From Cervus elaphus (lineage: Eukaryota > Chordata > Mammalia > Artiodactyla > Cervidae), in the NCBI RefSeq assembly GCF_910594005.1, contig NC_057815.1, positions 85,359,552 through 85,423,551 of the forward strand: a stretch of DNA of 64,000 bases. Direction: 5' to 3'. The position numbers and the translations under genes were made by a program. Of this stretch, positions 1 to 11,564 are shown one piece after another. The notes under the pieces were generated by a model that saw only the letters and a list, made by a program, of their open reading frames with translations, was not told where the DNA came from and ran no database searches. Every line of letters starts with the position of its first letter. The stretch's first letter is position 1.

Positions 1-344
1 CAGACAAACAAAATAGCAACAAAGAACAAACAAAACCAAAAACCAATATGTGCTCTCCTATGCTGTGAAACTTTCTACAGAAACCAAAAGAAAGCTAATG
101 CACATGCAAAGATAAGAGGGCCCACATTCTAGACTGTGGCTCCAGTAATGCACAAGTCCTAGCATGGCTGAGGTGGACAGTGACACTCAGCACAGAGTTT
201 TGCAATATTTAGACACTCTCCAGAATGCCAGGACATACTTGAAGAAGGAAACCTGGTAAAGATAACCCATGCCTTACCATCAGTTGACAAACAGGTTTAG
301 ACGATTATGAATTGAAGAAAGATGAATCACTCCACAAATCTGTG
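1..344. other. Unassigned sequence with A/AAC-rich start
   Basis: No gene or recognisable repeat. The first 45 bases are an A-rich run of AAACAAA-type units, which could be the tail of a retrotransposon whose body lies outside the window. That is an inference. Confidence 0.4.
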
Positions 345-354
345 AAATCTAGAT

Positions 355-571
355 GCCTGTGTGTGTGCTCAGTCACTTTAGTCATGTTCAACTATTTGCA
401 ACCTATGGACTGCAGCCTGTCAGGCTCCTCTGTCCATGGCATTCTCCAGGTATGAATGGTGGAGCAGATAACCATGCCCTCCTCCAGGGGACTGTCCCAA
501 TCCAGGCATTGAACCCACATCTCCTGCATTGCATGTGGATTCTTTACCCACTGAGCCACCTGGGAAGCCCA
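355..571 (-). mobile_element. Bov-tA SINE, full length
   Basis: Reverse-complement Bov-tA. It runs from the BovB-derived tail (TGCTCAGTCAC, CCCATGGACTGT-like block) to the tRNA-Glu-derived head, seen as GAGCCACCTGGGAAGCCC at the right end. Flanked by a perfect 10-bp TSD, AAATCTAGAT, at 345-354 and 572-581. Bov-tA is non-autonomous and is thought to be mobilised by BovB reverse transcriptase. It is well diverged, so not a recent insertion. Confidence 0.92.
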
Positions 572-581
572 AAATCTAGAT

Positions 582-1432
582 ATCTGGGTTTTATTAGGTA
601 ACGCTTCACAGCTGAAATTCATACCAAATCTCTCGAATAAGAGTCTGCTATTCAACAAGCACTTGGAGTCCCAGGGTAGAAATTTTAGCAATGACAAGGA
701 ACCAGCCTGAAGAGTTCATTTACAAGAGCATTTAAAGGATAAAAGGAAAAAGAGGCATCATTCCATCAGTGCAGCAGCACAGCTATATGATCCCCTAGTA
801 CGGGGCATCTGACAGTAAGTGGAGGATGACTCAAGGAAGGGTGACCCTGGCTGAGCAGAAACAGGTTGTTTATGGTCCTGAAGAACTTTCCTTTTTGCAA
901 GAGAGGAAAGAGCCTTTCTCAGGGAAGAGGCCATTAGCTTTTTCATAGGGGACACTGACCCAGGCAATTTAACCACCTTTCAGAAGCAATCTCTCTGGTT
1001 TTCTATGTTACTGCGTTTCATTTCAACTTTTCTCTTTTTCTCTAAATTGTGTAACCAACTGCAAACAGGTCCTGGGAAGAGGAGAGACCAGATGCTGTAC
1101 CAGATGCTGTCTTATACGCAGGCTTCCACCCCTTTGCTGCCCCTTTCATGCTTTTACAAACTTCACATCAGCGAGCTGGAAAATGGCTGAAGTGAAAAGC
1201 AATTTGCAAGCGGGAAGCATCCTGGCTGTCATTGTCAACTGGTGGTAAAGGCAGAAGGGACACAGGCAGGGTCTGGAGAGGGACATAGGAGAGAGTGGAC
1301 ACAATAAGAAGCCAGTGTGTCTAGACAATGCTTCTTGAAGAGAGAGCTGAGATGAGCAGAGAGAAATGCAGGCATGAAAGCCTCATAGACATCCTGGCAT
1401 GGAGATGGGTGAAGGCTGAGGGCTAGCTGGGA
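582..1432. other. Unassigned unique sequence
   Basis: No repeat family or coding exon recognised. The open frames here (61-101 aa) show no domain and no codon pattern that suggests a gene. Confidence 0.4.
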
Positions 1433-1630
1433 TGGCACAGCATAGTGGTTAATAGTCCTGGTGTGAAGCCTGGATATGGATGCTTGCACCACTGCATTTT
1501 ATCTGTATGAACTGAAAAATTAATGTAAGTCTTCTGCACCTTATTGCAATATTGTGATGACTACATGTTAATACACACAAAGTGCCAAACACTTATTTGT
1601 CTTGGTAAACATTACTAAGTGCTATTACAA
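1433..1630 (+). mobile_element. MIR SINE
   Basis: The 5' core GCATAGTGGTTAATAG matches the start of MIR. It is followed at proper spacing by degraded GTGAC/ACTTAACC-like and ATTAATACA/AAAGTGC-like blocks. MIR is a Mesozoic tRNA-derived SINE amplified by L2. High divergence fits that age. Confidence 0.65.
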
Positions 1631-1664
1631 TTCCTGACATGTAGAGGGTGGCAAAGTTCTAAAT

Positions 1665-1872
1665 GGGGTTTTCCTTTTGGCTCAGCGTTAATGAATTCAC
1701 CTGCCATTGCAGGAGATGTGGGTTTGGTTCCTGGGTCAGGAAATTTCTTTGGAGAAGGAAATGGCAACCCACTCCAGTACACTTGCCTGGGAAATCCCAC
1801 GGACACAGGAGCCTGATGGGCTACAGTCTATGGCGTCACAGAGTCAGACATGACTTAGCGACTAAACACCAT
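1665..1872 (+). mobile_element. Bov-tA SINE
   Basis: Sense-orientation Bov-tA. The head is degenerate (GGGGTTTTCC in place of GGGCTTCCC). Then come the B-box-like GGTTTGGTTCCTGGG, the GGCAACCCACTCCAGTA block and the tail GACATGACTTAGCGACTAA. No clear TSD was found. Confidence 0.92.
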
Positions 1873-1949
1873 CACCTCCACCACCAGGAAGTGAGCAGGA
1901 AAACACACCTCTTCTCAGAGGACATACATAGTATAATCAACAAATGGTA

Positions 1950-2075
1950 GAGCTGAGAGACACTTTGGAGAGTGGATGAATCCTATCCCCTTAATTGGCA
2001 GGTAAGGAAACCGAGGCTCAGAATGTTCTGTGGTTGGTTCAAGGTCACAAAGCCTGGTAAGAGATTAGGCAACCT
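1950..2075 (-). mobile_element. MIR-like SINE fragment
   Basis: Antisense block GGAAACCGAGGCTCAG followed by TTCAAGGTCACAAAGCC is the reverse complement of the most conserved MIR core (GACCTTGGGC...CTCAGTTTCC). Ends are uncertain. Confidence 0.6.
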
Positions 2076-3078
2076 GGTAAAGGCTGTGTTGTCTTACACT
2101 CATTATGTGACTGTCTGGACACCCATCGTTTATTGGTTTTCTACATGACTTGAAATCACTGCCTTCTATAAACTGTAAGACTGAGATCATAGAAATCCCA
2201 TACATGCTCCCACATGCCGCCGGCTGATGCTGCCTTTTTATCCTGACTCTCATTACAGCTTTTGCATGGAGAATAGTCTCTGCCTATCTCCTATTTCTTC
2301 ACATTTTCCATGTTTCCAGGTCGATAGCTGAGGCTCTCCTGAGCCACCCACCTCAGTGGGATCATCTGATTCTAATGGTATCAATATTTTTAGGGGGAAA
2401 AAAAGATATGCTTCTATTTAGAGGTTCCAAAGTAGGTGTAGCCAATGCTACAGACAGTTTCATTTTTTTCCAACAATGTTGCAAACCTTTTGAATTTGAC
2501 AACCTATCCCAGTTTTTACAGCCTCCACTATTTCTCTTGTTAGACTCAACTTTATCCACACACTTATCTCATTATTGTATCTGACTAGACACTGCAGATT
2601 TTATTTAGCGACTCCTGGTATATGCATGATTTTTCTAATTAAAAAAAAATATGCACTTTCCATAAAGCTTTTTAATTAGATATTGCATTAATGAGACGTT
2701 CTTACACATTTTCTGAGTTTAAACTTTTGCATTTAAGTAAAGAGGTCTTTTTATCACCATGGTAGTTTACTGTGATACCCTGGCCAGAGTTATAAATATG
2801 AATATAGGCATTGCTGGGAAAGTATCTTGTAGATGTGGTTAATATCTGCAATCAGTACACTTTCAGTACAAAGATTGCCTCGATTATGTAGGAAAACCTC
2901 ATCTAATCAGTGCAAAGGTGTTAAAAGCAAGGCAGGTTTTCTAAGGAAGAAGAAATTCTGCCTCAGGACAAGAGTTTCCAGCCTGCAGGACTGCCCTATG
3001 GCTTTAAATCTTGTCAGCCCTCATAACTGTCTAAGTCAATTCTTTAAAATAAATCCCTTTATACTCATTTAAATCTAT
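2076..3078. other. Unassigned unique sequence
   Basis: About 1 kb of A/T-rich sequence, including a short A-run near 2641, with no gene and no repeat that I can name. Confidence 0.4.
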
Positions 3079-3079
3079 A

Positions 3080-3111
<32 letters not shown>

Positions 3112-3112
3112 A
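3079..3112. repeat. (TA)n(TG)n microsatellite
   Basis: A TATATATATA run passes directly into about ten TG units, then into a degenerate TA-rich stretch to about 3160. Likely length-polymorphic. Confidence 0.9.
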
Positions 3113-4921
3113 TACTATTATATAATATATAAATGCATATATCTTAATATATTATATATCCTACTAAGTATAGCCTATGGGTCTGTTTCTCTGGAAAACC
3201 CTGTCAGTTCAGAAGGAGAGTAAAACATTAGCCAATGGCCCAGGGGAGACATTGCCAAAAGTTTCAGACAAGGTAATGCTAGCCACTAACGCACTTGGAC
3301 CATGAATTTCTACAGCTTAACTCATTAAATTGTTTCTCGCTCACACAATGAACATCTAATAGACAGAGATGGGGAGAAGAGACCCAGCAGAGCAAAGGTT
3401 TGGAAATTCTGCAACATCCTAGGTCACCTGGATACCAACATCCAGCCAGCAGACAGAGGAAGAAGCAGAATGGGGGGTCCAGTGGAAAGTTTTCTGAGCC
3501 TGGATCAGTTCTATTCACGTTCCGTTAGCCAGAATTTGGTCATCTGGCCATCCTAACTTCAAGGAAACTCGAGACAGTTCCTTCCCAGAAGAAACTGGAA
3601 ATGTGCTTGACAAATAGCCAGTCTCTGTCACACAAAGTCATTAGTAGAGAAGCTTCTTGGAAAATATCAGATATTCTCGCTAGGACTATCTGGTTTGTTA
3701 AATTCTGTGACTAACTTGTTATGTATTGTGATCTCAGCACAGGAACAAATATAGAAAAAAAAAAAAAAACAGAATGAGATGGCAAAGAATACAAACTCTG
3801 AGGCAGGAGACAATTTAAAACAGCAATTAGAGTCTAATTAAATCCAAAGTTTGGTACCATTATCAAAAGTGAGGACATAGCTAATTATGCTGAAAGCGAG
3901 TTTCAGTTCAGGTTATGGTCATTCAATAAGGGAATCTTTTCTTCCCAGCAGAAAACACTAATTTTGAAAACCACTTAAAAGATTCTCAATAATGGATGGT
4001 ATGTGCATGTGTGCATTTTAATCTCTTTATCCATATTGTCTATGTGGTATTTAGTCTTTGTACTTAAATAAACAGTAATTGTTTGTGGTAGCATGAGAAA
4101 TTTTTGCCTCATTGATTTTCCATAGCACTGAAATGTCACATTAGCTCAAGGTGAAAAGCTAATAGGATGTGAATAATGATAATAATAATCAGAATGATAA
4201 TAGAAAGAATCGTACACCTAAATGTATATTAAAATCCTCTATTACGTCTCAGGACTCTGGTAACATTTCAAGCCCCAGGAGAAGAGAGAAAAAATAGATT
4301 GTTCTCTCCAGAGGCCACGGCAACCGTAGCTGCACACTTTGGTACAGATGGCAATTTGCAGAATGAATAAATGAGGTCTGAGGACCAAGGACATGGGTCC
4401 TACCTACTGTGTAACCACCCACCCTGGAGAGGGCCGTCTCCTTTACTCAGCCCACCAGTTCAAATGCTAAGCTCTTCCAGAAATACCCTCACAGCCACAC
4501 CGGGAAATAATGTTTAACCAGCTCTCTGGGAACCCCATGTCAAGTTGCCATATAAATTAACTATCACACTTGGAAAGACCTCTATTTCACAAGATTTCTA
4601 CTTCTAAAGTAATGCTTGCCTATTAAATTTATTGAAGGCCAATGGGCAACTTGCCCAGGAAATACTCTAACATCTCAATTTCTACATTTTCTTTCTATCA
4701 GAATTATATAAGATCCATCACCCCCATGCAGTTCTTTGTGACTGACCCTGACCATTACCACAAGCACCTCGTTTTGTGACTTATAAGCATTTGGGGCTAG
4801 AGTACTGTTTGTATATACCAACAAAAGAGTGCAGGATGGTAGTCTGCGACCATGTAAAATAATGGTGATTTTTAGGATTATGTAATACTAACATTATGTA
4901 ATCCTTAACTATAAACTCTAA
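3113..4921. other. Unassigned unique sequence, 1.8 kb
   Basis: The longest stretch in the window without a nameable element. It contains an A15 run at 3755-3769 and a degenerate AAT-rich patch near 4170-4203. No open frame exceeds 80 codons and no splice-flanked exon was recognised. Confidence 0.4.
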
Positions 4922-4933
4922 TTATTTTCTATT

Positions 4934-5143
4934 GTGTTCAGGTGCTCAGGCATTTCCAACTCTTTGCAACCCCATGGACGGTAGCTCACCAGGGTCCTCT
5001 GTCCATGGGATTCTCTAGGCAAGAATATTGGACTGGGTTGCCATTTTTTCCTACTCCAGGAGATCTTCCCAACCTGGGGATCAAACCTGTATCTCCTGCA
5101 TTGGCAGGTGGATTCTTTACCACTGAGCAAACTGGGAAGCCCC
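4934..5143 (-). mobile_element. Bov-tA SINE, full length
   Basis: Antisense Bov-tA from the BovB-derived tail (GGTGCTCAGGCATTTCCAAC) to the tRNA-like head (ACTGGGAAGCCCC). Perfect 12-bp TSD TTATTTTCTATT at 4922-4933 and 5144-5155. Confidence 0.95.
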
Positions 5144-5155
5144 TTATTTTCTATT

Positions 5156-6485
5156 ACCATGCACTATAATCATTGTGATTTATAATCTCTCCAGAAACAA
5201 CCAAAATAGAATGAGCTCTCTCTTCTAGAATTTCACAGGTCAGAGATAATTCTGAAATCATCTTGTTTATGTGAGAAGCGCTTTGGGAGTTAAGGAAGAC
5301 CCATGCAATAGGCACAGGTCTGCAGGGACCAGTGGATTCCACACATGTGATAATGTCACTAAGCAGAGATGCAGAGCAAATAGGCAAGCTAATTCCTAAT
5401 GTCAGAAAGCAATTAGATATGCTAATTACAAATAATATATGTAAATGTCCAAATGTCTGTGAGCATGATGATTACCCATCGCATGTTAAAAATCACTTCC
5501 TTTTTGCAGAATTCTCCCCAGGGTATTTCCAGTGGATGCAGGGGCCACACCTACCACTTACTGACTAGAATACCGACTCAAATTCGCTTTTAAAGTCCTT
5601 GCCAGGGTCAGAAATGATGGACATTTGACTGCCATGGATTCCAGTGCAATAAACAAGCTGTTGGTTTATCTGTTGTACATCCTCTGATCGAAGTTTGGAC
5701 ACCCTTAGTTAAATACTTCTGATCAAGCAGTAAATAGTAACATTTGAGGTGAAAAGAGAGTTGCATTCTGATTTAATCTTCAAGGATGCTTCTTGCTTTC
5801 ACTCTGCTTCCTTTAACCAACCGTGACTCCTTGGCCAGTGGTTTTTCCTGTCCAATTTCCTTGAGTTTCTGATTCTTTAACGTAAAATAGGAATGATTCC
5901 ACTATTTGACATATCTTAAACCAAACTATGGAGAGGAATCATATTGAATAGTGAAAATGAGTGTTGCAAAACATATAACAAAGACACATAACAATATAGT
6001 CCTATAGAAATTTAAATTCTTATCAATTTATATTCTCTCTCTAGACACACACACACATAGAACTAGTAACCTGAAAATTGATGAAAAAATACCCTGCTGA
6101 ATTGACATCTGAATTAATTTTTGTTTTCATTTTTTCCTTCCTTAACTCTGAAAAGAGATAAAAATACTGTGTGATGAAATCAAAGAAAAAGAACAGGTGA
6201 GAAAAAGTGAACACTGCAATCTAAAGAAAATTGATTCAGACTGTGAGCTAGAACTTCTTCAGTTTCCAATTCCCGTGTGTGACTCTTTGCCCTCATTTTT
6301 CTCCACTTTCAAATACATAGTTCTTACTTCTCCGATGAAGTTACTATGTGAGAAACTTGGGTTATCTACTTACATTTTAGAGTATTGGTAGGGGATGGAA
6401 GACCAAGGGAAATCTAATTTTTCAAGGAGAGATGAAGAGATGATACAGAAGATAAAAGACAAATGAGTTATCAGTAGCACCATCC
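5156..6485. other. Unassigned unique sequence
   Basis: No recognised element except a short CA run at about 6045-6056. Open frames up to 78 codons look random. Confidence 0.4.
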
Positions 6486-6648
6486 ATTTACAAAGGTCTT
6501 TAGAGTTTATACCCAGCATCTTATACAATCTTCACAACACCTGTGAGGTGGGTAGAATTACTTTTTCTTAAGGAAAAGGAAATTGAAACTCAAAATGTTT
6601 ACACAAAACCAAGGACACACAGAGTTAATAAATGGTAGCCTTGGATAG
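6486..6648 (-). mobile_element. MIR SINE
   Basis: Antisense MIR: CACAACACCTGTGAGGTGGG (the CCTCACAACAACCCTGTGAGG block), then GGAAATTGAAACTCAAAA and CCAAGGACACACAGAGTTAA in the right order and spacing. Confidence 0.8.
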
Positions 6649-6834
6649 AATATTCTTATTTCAGTGCTCTCAATGGATGGCAATCAGAATCTTTAAGTTG
6701 CACCATTTTTTTAAGATAAAATATACTCAGAGGTAAAACACACACATAACTCATGAGCACAGAAGGATTAAGCATAGGACTAAAAAAAAACCTAGTCATC
6801 TTTCTCCAAATTAAAAGAAGTTGGCAAGTTGGCA

Positions 6835-6866
<32 letters not shown>
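6835..6866. repeat. (TG)n microsatellite
   Basis: Sixteen uninterrupted TG units. The perfect tract makes it a likely polymorphic marker. Confidence 0.95.
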
Positions 6867-6870
<4 letters not shown>

Positions 6871-6984
6871 AAATAAGCAAGAATAGAAACAAATTTTCAT
6901 TTTCAAAGTAATCAGATTATCAGCTAAATAGGAAGATTTACAAATGTCTCTACAATAAAACAGGAGGGTAGACCATAAAAGTTA

Positions 6985-7125
6985 CCAGTTTAATAATTAA
7001 GAGCATGGTCTGAAACTAGACTTCCTGAGTTTAAATTCTTCTTACCTCTGCAATTTACAGCTATGTGACAAGCAAGTTATTTAATCCTCTGTGGTTTCAC
7101 TTTGGGTAGTTACTTGGTCAGCTCT
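6985..7125 (+). mobile_element. MIR SINE
   Basis: Sense MIR: AATTAAGAGCATGGTCTGA (start), CTTCCTGAGTTTAAATTC, CAGCTATGTGACAAGCAAG and TTATTTAATCCTCTGTGG in consensus order. Confidence 0.8.
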
Positions 7126-7138
7126 AGGTATTGCTGTT

Positions 7139-7352
7139 GAGGCTTCCCTGGTGGCTCAGATGGTAAAGAATTTGCCTGCAACACAGGAGACCTGGATTCA
7201 ATCTCTGGGCCAGGAAGATGCCCTGGGGAAGGGAAAGGCTACTCAGTCCAGTATTCTTGCCTGGAGAATCCCATGGGCAGAGGAGCCTGGCGGGCTGCTG
7301 TCCATCGGGTCACAAAAAGTCAGACACAACTGAGCAACCAACACACACTCAC
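7139..7352 (+). mobile_element. Bov-tA SINE, full length
   Basis: Complete sense Bov-tA from GGCTTCCCTGGTGGCTCAG to CACAACTGAGCAACCAACAC. Imperfect 13-bp TSD (AGGTATTGCTGTT at 7126-7138; AGGTACTGCTGTT at 7353-7365, one mismatch). Confidence 0.95.
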
Positions 7353-7423
7353 AGGTACTGCTGTTATCTTTTACACTCCGACTGTTCACTACCAGAACTT
7401 CTGGAAGACCTACCACCAGAAGA

Positions 7424-7502
7424 GTGTGTGTGTGCGTGTGCATGCATGTGTGTGCGTGTGTGTGTGTGCACATGTGTGTGCTTTTGTGTGTGTGTGTGTG
7501 TA
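7424..7502. repeat. Interrupted (TG)n tract
   Basis: 79-base TG-rich tract with GC, CA and TTT interruptions. The antisense strand gives spurious Thr/His-rich frames and the sense strand Cys/Val-rich ones, none of which is coding. Confidence 0.92.
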
Positions 7503-8715
7503 GACAGCAAATGGAGGGAACAGTCCTAAATACTTCTCCCTCTTCCTGTGAGAGACAAGGACTACGCTTGAGGCTAACTATCCAAATTAACTGGCAAGAT
7601 TGTTATCTGCTTCTCTACCTCCTCCAATTCCAGTTTCTCATCTAGCATTAGCTGGCTCTAAGTGCCTGGCTAAAAAAATTTAAAAAACTAGAGTCATCAG
7701 GGACCGATATTAATTCACGGAAACTGCTCTTGGAGGAGATCCCCAACATTGGTGACTCTAAAAAGAAATGATCGCTTTGTCTCTCCCTGTCATAGAGGGT
7801 CTACTTCGTTTTCTGCCATTTCCTTGCTCAGGTATGGTTGCTCATTTGTGGGACTCACGCGGGGCCTTAAGCTCTGCCGCCTTTCACGGAATCGTCTCCA
7901 CCAGGAGAAAACTCACGTGTTCTTGCCACAGAGCAAGGAAGCAGCCTCCCCAGGCCCGTCTCCACCTCTGTCTCTCTGCGTCTCTCTCATGGGGGCACGG
8001 ACATGGTGCCACTCACTGGCAATACCAGGAAAGACTACCAATTTACCTCTGAAACTTCTGGAAAAGGTCCGTGAGCTGGGATGCATGTCAACTCCGACGC
8101 CTCTGTCCCTTACTCACTGCATACCACCCATCCAGAGGGATAATTGCTTCAAAATTTTTGCTTTCTCTAAGAAAATAACTTTTTTGACTTTTGGCTAATT
8201 GTTTTCACCTCTTTCTTTGCAATAGTTGCTGATCTAATTTGACTTCACTGGAACTTGTAGACTGAAAGACACCACAAATTAGTCTCTCTCTGGCAGGAAG
8301 TTCCCTCCTTTTTAATCACCTGTTTAGTCAATAGATAACAACAGCTAATCCTTCACAAAGCAGGAAAAGTTCCCCATTATCTCTCTGCCTCTAATATACA
8401 TCTTAACAATGTGTCTATCTATCCATCCACGCATACATTTCTGTTTACCAATCTATTCATTTAAACATCTATCTTCATTTCAAATGTTTACTTTTCCATA
8501 TGTTTTATTGAAATACAGGGCTTACGCCCTCATTATAAGAAAGCTCAGGACATTACCTTATAAAACTGCATCTAGGCCATATTATTTCTAAAGTTTTGGA
8601 TTATTTTTATTTTAAATCAAAGCTAGTTGGTGAATACAGTGGTAACTGCCCAATTTCAAATTTTCCCAACATCCTCCCCACAAAACTCATAACATCAGTT
8701 GAACATAATATGTTC
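7503..8715. other. Unassigned sequence with a CpG-richer patch
   Basis: About 7740-8110 is richer in G+C and CpG than its surroundings and includes a palindromic E-box CACGTG at about 7914. A 149-codon open frame (7749-8198, +) covers it, but I recognise no domain and it overlaps a competing 94-codon frame. It may be a decayed LTR or a weak regulatory patch. I cannot assign it. Confidence 0.35.
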
Positions 8716-8772
8716 AGCTTGCCCTGCTTTTTCACTTTACTTTTACCAGAAGGTAAAAAAGCAGGGCAAGCT
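8716..8772. repeat. Perfect 17-bp inverted repeat (hairpin)
   Basis: AGCTTGCCCTGCTTTTT at 8716-8732 is the exact reverse complement of 8756-8772, with a 23-base loop. A nested 7-bp hairpin (TTTTACC at 8741-8747 with GGTAAAA at 8752-8758) competes with the outer stem. No transposon is attached to it. Confidence 0.9.
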
Positions 8773-9459
8773 TTACCTTAATTGTAAGTTTAAAATCTTC
8801 AGTAGGGCTCCCACCTGTCACTGCAGGCTTGTAAATAAGGAGAATGGGATAGAAGAGGCTAAGGAACTTAATGAAGAGGAGATAGAAAACAGCACAGACA
8901 AAATCACCTAGGAAAGTGAAATCCAGTATTAAATGCCAATACAGTGAACACAAGTAAGAACCTGGTGGTCTGCAGTACTGGCCACAGCAAAGGACCCTGG
9001 GAGGTAGTGGCAACCACACGGAAGTATTGCTTTTTGAGGATAATTGGGTACGTAGAGGATGGATGGTGCTTCTTAGCAATCAGGCAGTGAAAGGAAATAA
9101 ATAACAAAGGGTGGAAATTAAAGCTCACACAAACAAAAGAAAAATAAGGCACATCGACCTTTCTTTCCCCACCCTCACTATCAATCCCATCCCTTAAAAG
9201 AGACTGCACAGAGGAGGACACAAAGGAGAACAGGGAGAATCCTTGAACTAAGAACAGTATTTCCAAAATGAATAGAAACAGCAAAAAAGAAAAAAGAGAG
9301 AGAGAGAGAGATAAATCTGACCATATTTGTACAAAATTACAGCAATAAAAACAGAAAAGATGAATCAAAGCATTTCAGCTTGTGAAATTCTCCCTTCCTC
9401 CTCAAAAAGTAACCTTGAACTTGAGAAACTATAATGCTATACTCAAAAATGATTTAAAA
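8773..9459. other. Unassigned sequence with a GA run
   Basis: Contains a purine-rich (GA)n tract at about 9293-9312. Its antisense gives a Leu/Ser/Phe-rich 154-codon frame of low complexity that I do not regard as a gene. Confidence 0.4.
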
Positions 9460-9900
9460 CACATTTCAAAATGTCTGAAACATTTGAAAATGTAAAATGG
9501 CACAGCCAGTTAGAAAGACAATCTGGCTACTGATTATAAGACTAAATGCGGTCTTATCATCCAGCCATCTCACTCCAAGGTACTCAGCCAACTTATTTTA
9601 AAGCTTATGTCCACACAAAAACCTACATGCAAATGTTTATAGTAACTTTATTCATAATTGCCCAAACTGGAAACCACCATGTTGTCTTTCAATAGGTGAA
9701 TGAGTTAAGAAGTTGATATATCCATACAATGTAATATGATTCATCAATGAAAAGAAGTAACAAGCTACAAAAGACATTGAATAACCTTGAATGCACATTA
9801 CTAAGTGAAAGAAGCCAGTTTGTAAAGGCTACATATTTTGTAAATCCAGTTATATGACATTCTGAAAAAGACTCTGAAAACAGTAAAAAGATCCCTTGTT
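9460..9900 (+). mobile_element. Ancient L1 (L1M type), end of ORF2
   Basis: Blocks typical of the L1 ORF2 C-terminus and the start of the 3' UTR occur in order: CCAGCCATCTCACTCCAAGG, TATGTCCACACAAAAACC, TTCATAATTGCCCAAACTGG, ATATATCCATACAATG and AGTGAAAGAAGCCAG. Heavily mutated, with no usable frame. Confidence 0.85.
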
Positions 9901-10439
9901 GATGTTGGATCACAACCTCAGGAACTTCTCGGGTAAAACCTGAAACTGACTTGCTTTAGGAAAAGGGCAAGGACAGGTTGACCACTCCAGACTGGCAGGA
10001 GGCAGGTTTAATAAGCAAAGGAACTTGCATACCAGGCTTGTCTTGAGTATCTGCAAGACAATTTAGATCTCTTCCCCCACCTGCCAGCATCTTTAAAAGT
10101 TAGACAGAGATCTGAACTAAATTCAATCACATACTCAGTCTGGATAGTCTCAACACCTTATTCTCTCAAGGTTACATTACACATACACATGCATCTATGT
10201 CAAACCTGCACCGATGTGAACATAAATAATGATAATATTGAATTCTATCTCATAAATTAGAAATAACCGTCCCTGAGTCCATCTTGATTTAATAAATAAT
10301 TCAATGAGTAAATGGAGGAGAAAGGCAGCATTTTTTATAGTTGATTTTCAATTAATAAATGTAGAAGAACAGAGGAAAATAGAAAATAATCATCACATAA
10401 ACACCACAGTATAGTTGCCATGGACAAGATCCATGATAG
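9901..10439. other. Unassigned segment between two L1 parts
   Basis: This separates the L1 ORF2 end (left) from L1 3' UTR-like sequence (right). The part around 9910-10180 (GACTGGCAGGAGGCAGG, CTGCAAGACAATTTAGATC) looks like an inserted element, possibly an LTR fragment, but I cannot name it. Confidence 0.35.
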
Positions 10440-11078
10440 ACATTAAAATTAGTAGGCAAAAGTTTGCTGAGAAATGGGATTAGCATGGTCTCAAAGTATC
10501 TCCCTCATGATATTTATTACTATAAAGGGAAAGATACTAACTTTGCAATGGAGAAACCTGCCAAAACCACCTTCACCAAGTGACTAAGGTCAATATCATC
10601 AGTAAAAATACATATCAACATAATGCATCCCTCGATAGGATATACTGAGGATATAGCATCATTTCTGCAGTATTTTTGCCCAAAATGCATACCTACAGTC
10701 TATACAATCACAAGAAAACATCAGATGAACCAAAGTTGAAGGACATTTGACAAAAAAAAACAAAAAACTAACCAATATTACTCAAAAGTGTTAAGGTCAT
10801 AGAAAACAAGGAAAGACTGAAGACTATTAGAGTGTAGGTGATTACAAAAAAAATAAAAATTAAATGTACTTTGGGACCCTGGCTAGGACTCTAGAATAGA
10901 AAAGGACATTAGTGAAAAGCTGGTGAAATGCAAATATACTGTATAGTTTAGTTCATAGCATTGTACAAGGTTAATTTCTTGGTGTTGATCATTATACTAA
11001 AGTTATAAATGTATTTATATTAAGGGAAGTGGAATGAGAGATGGATGGAAATTCTGTATTTGTGTGTGTGTGTGTGTT
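10440..11078 (+). mobile_element. Ancient L1 3' UTR
   Basis: Matches old L1M/L1ME 3' ends: CCCTCGATAGGATATACTGA, AACATCAGATGAACCAAAGT, GGAAAGACTGAAGAC, AAAAGGACATTAGTG, then ACTGTATAGTTTAGTTCATA near the terminus. Probably the same element as 9460-9900. Ends in a short TG run (11060-11078). Confidence 0.75.
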
Positions 11079-11094
11079 TCCGTAAGACTAAAAT

Positions 11095-11554
11095 TCACTT
11101 CAGTTCAGTCATTCAATCGTGTTTGTCTCTTTGTAACCCCATGGACTGCTGCACGCCAGGCCTCCATGTCCATCACCAACTCCCAGAATTTACTCAAACT
11201 CATGTCCATCAATTTGGTGATGCCATCCAACCATCTGATCCTCTGTCATCCCCTTCTTCTCCTGCCTTCAGTCTTTCCCAGCATCAGGGTCTTTTCTAAT
11301 GAGTCAGTTCTTCGCATCAGATGGCCAAAGTATTGGAGTTTCAGCTTCAGCATCACTCCTTCCGATGAATATTCAGGACTGATTTCCTTTAGGATAGACT
11401 GGTTTGATCTCGTTGCAGTCCAGGGGATTCTCAAGAGTCTTCTCTAACACCACAGTTCCAAAGTATCAATTCTTTGGCACTCAGTTTTCTTTACGGTCCA
11501 ACTCTCACATGACCACTAGAAAAACCATAGCTTTGACTAGATGGACTTTGACTA
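11095..11554 (-). mobile_element. BovB LINE (RTE), 3' fragment
   Basis: Antisense BovB 3' end from CACTTCAGTTCAGTC to the region coding PTKVxLVKAMVF-type sequence. Short open frames on the minus strand retain pieces such as LKLKLQYFGHLMRRTDSLEKTL, but frameshifts break the whole. Probable 10-bp TSD: AGACTAAAAT at 11085-11094 and AGGCTAAAAT at 11555-11564 (one mismatch). Confidence 0.93.
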
Positions 11555-11564
11555 GGCTAAAATC

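Noticed and set aside
7424..7502. Cys/Val-rich peptides
   Set aside because: Translations of a TG microsatellite.
7749..8198. 149-codon open frame as a gene
   Set aside because: No recognised domain, overlaps another frame of similar length, no exon boundaries or promoter; length is within chance for a CpG-richer patch.
8904..9368. 154-codon antisense frame with Leu/Phe-rich, membrane-like sequence
   Set aside because: The hydrophobic look comes from the GA/CT-rich tract; no conserved features.
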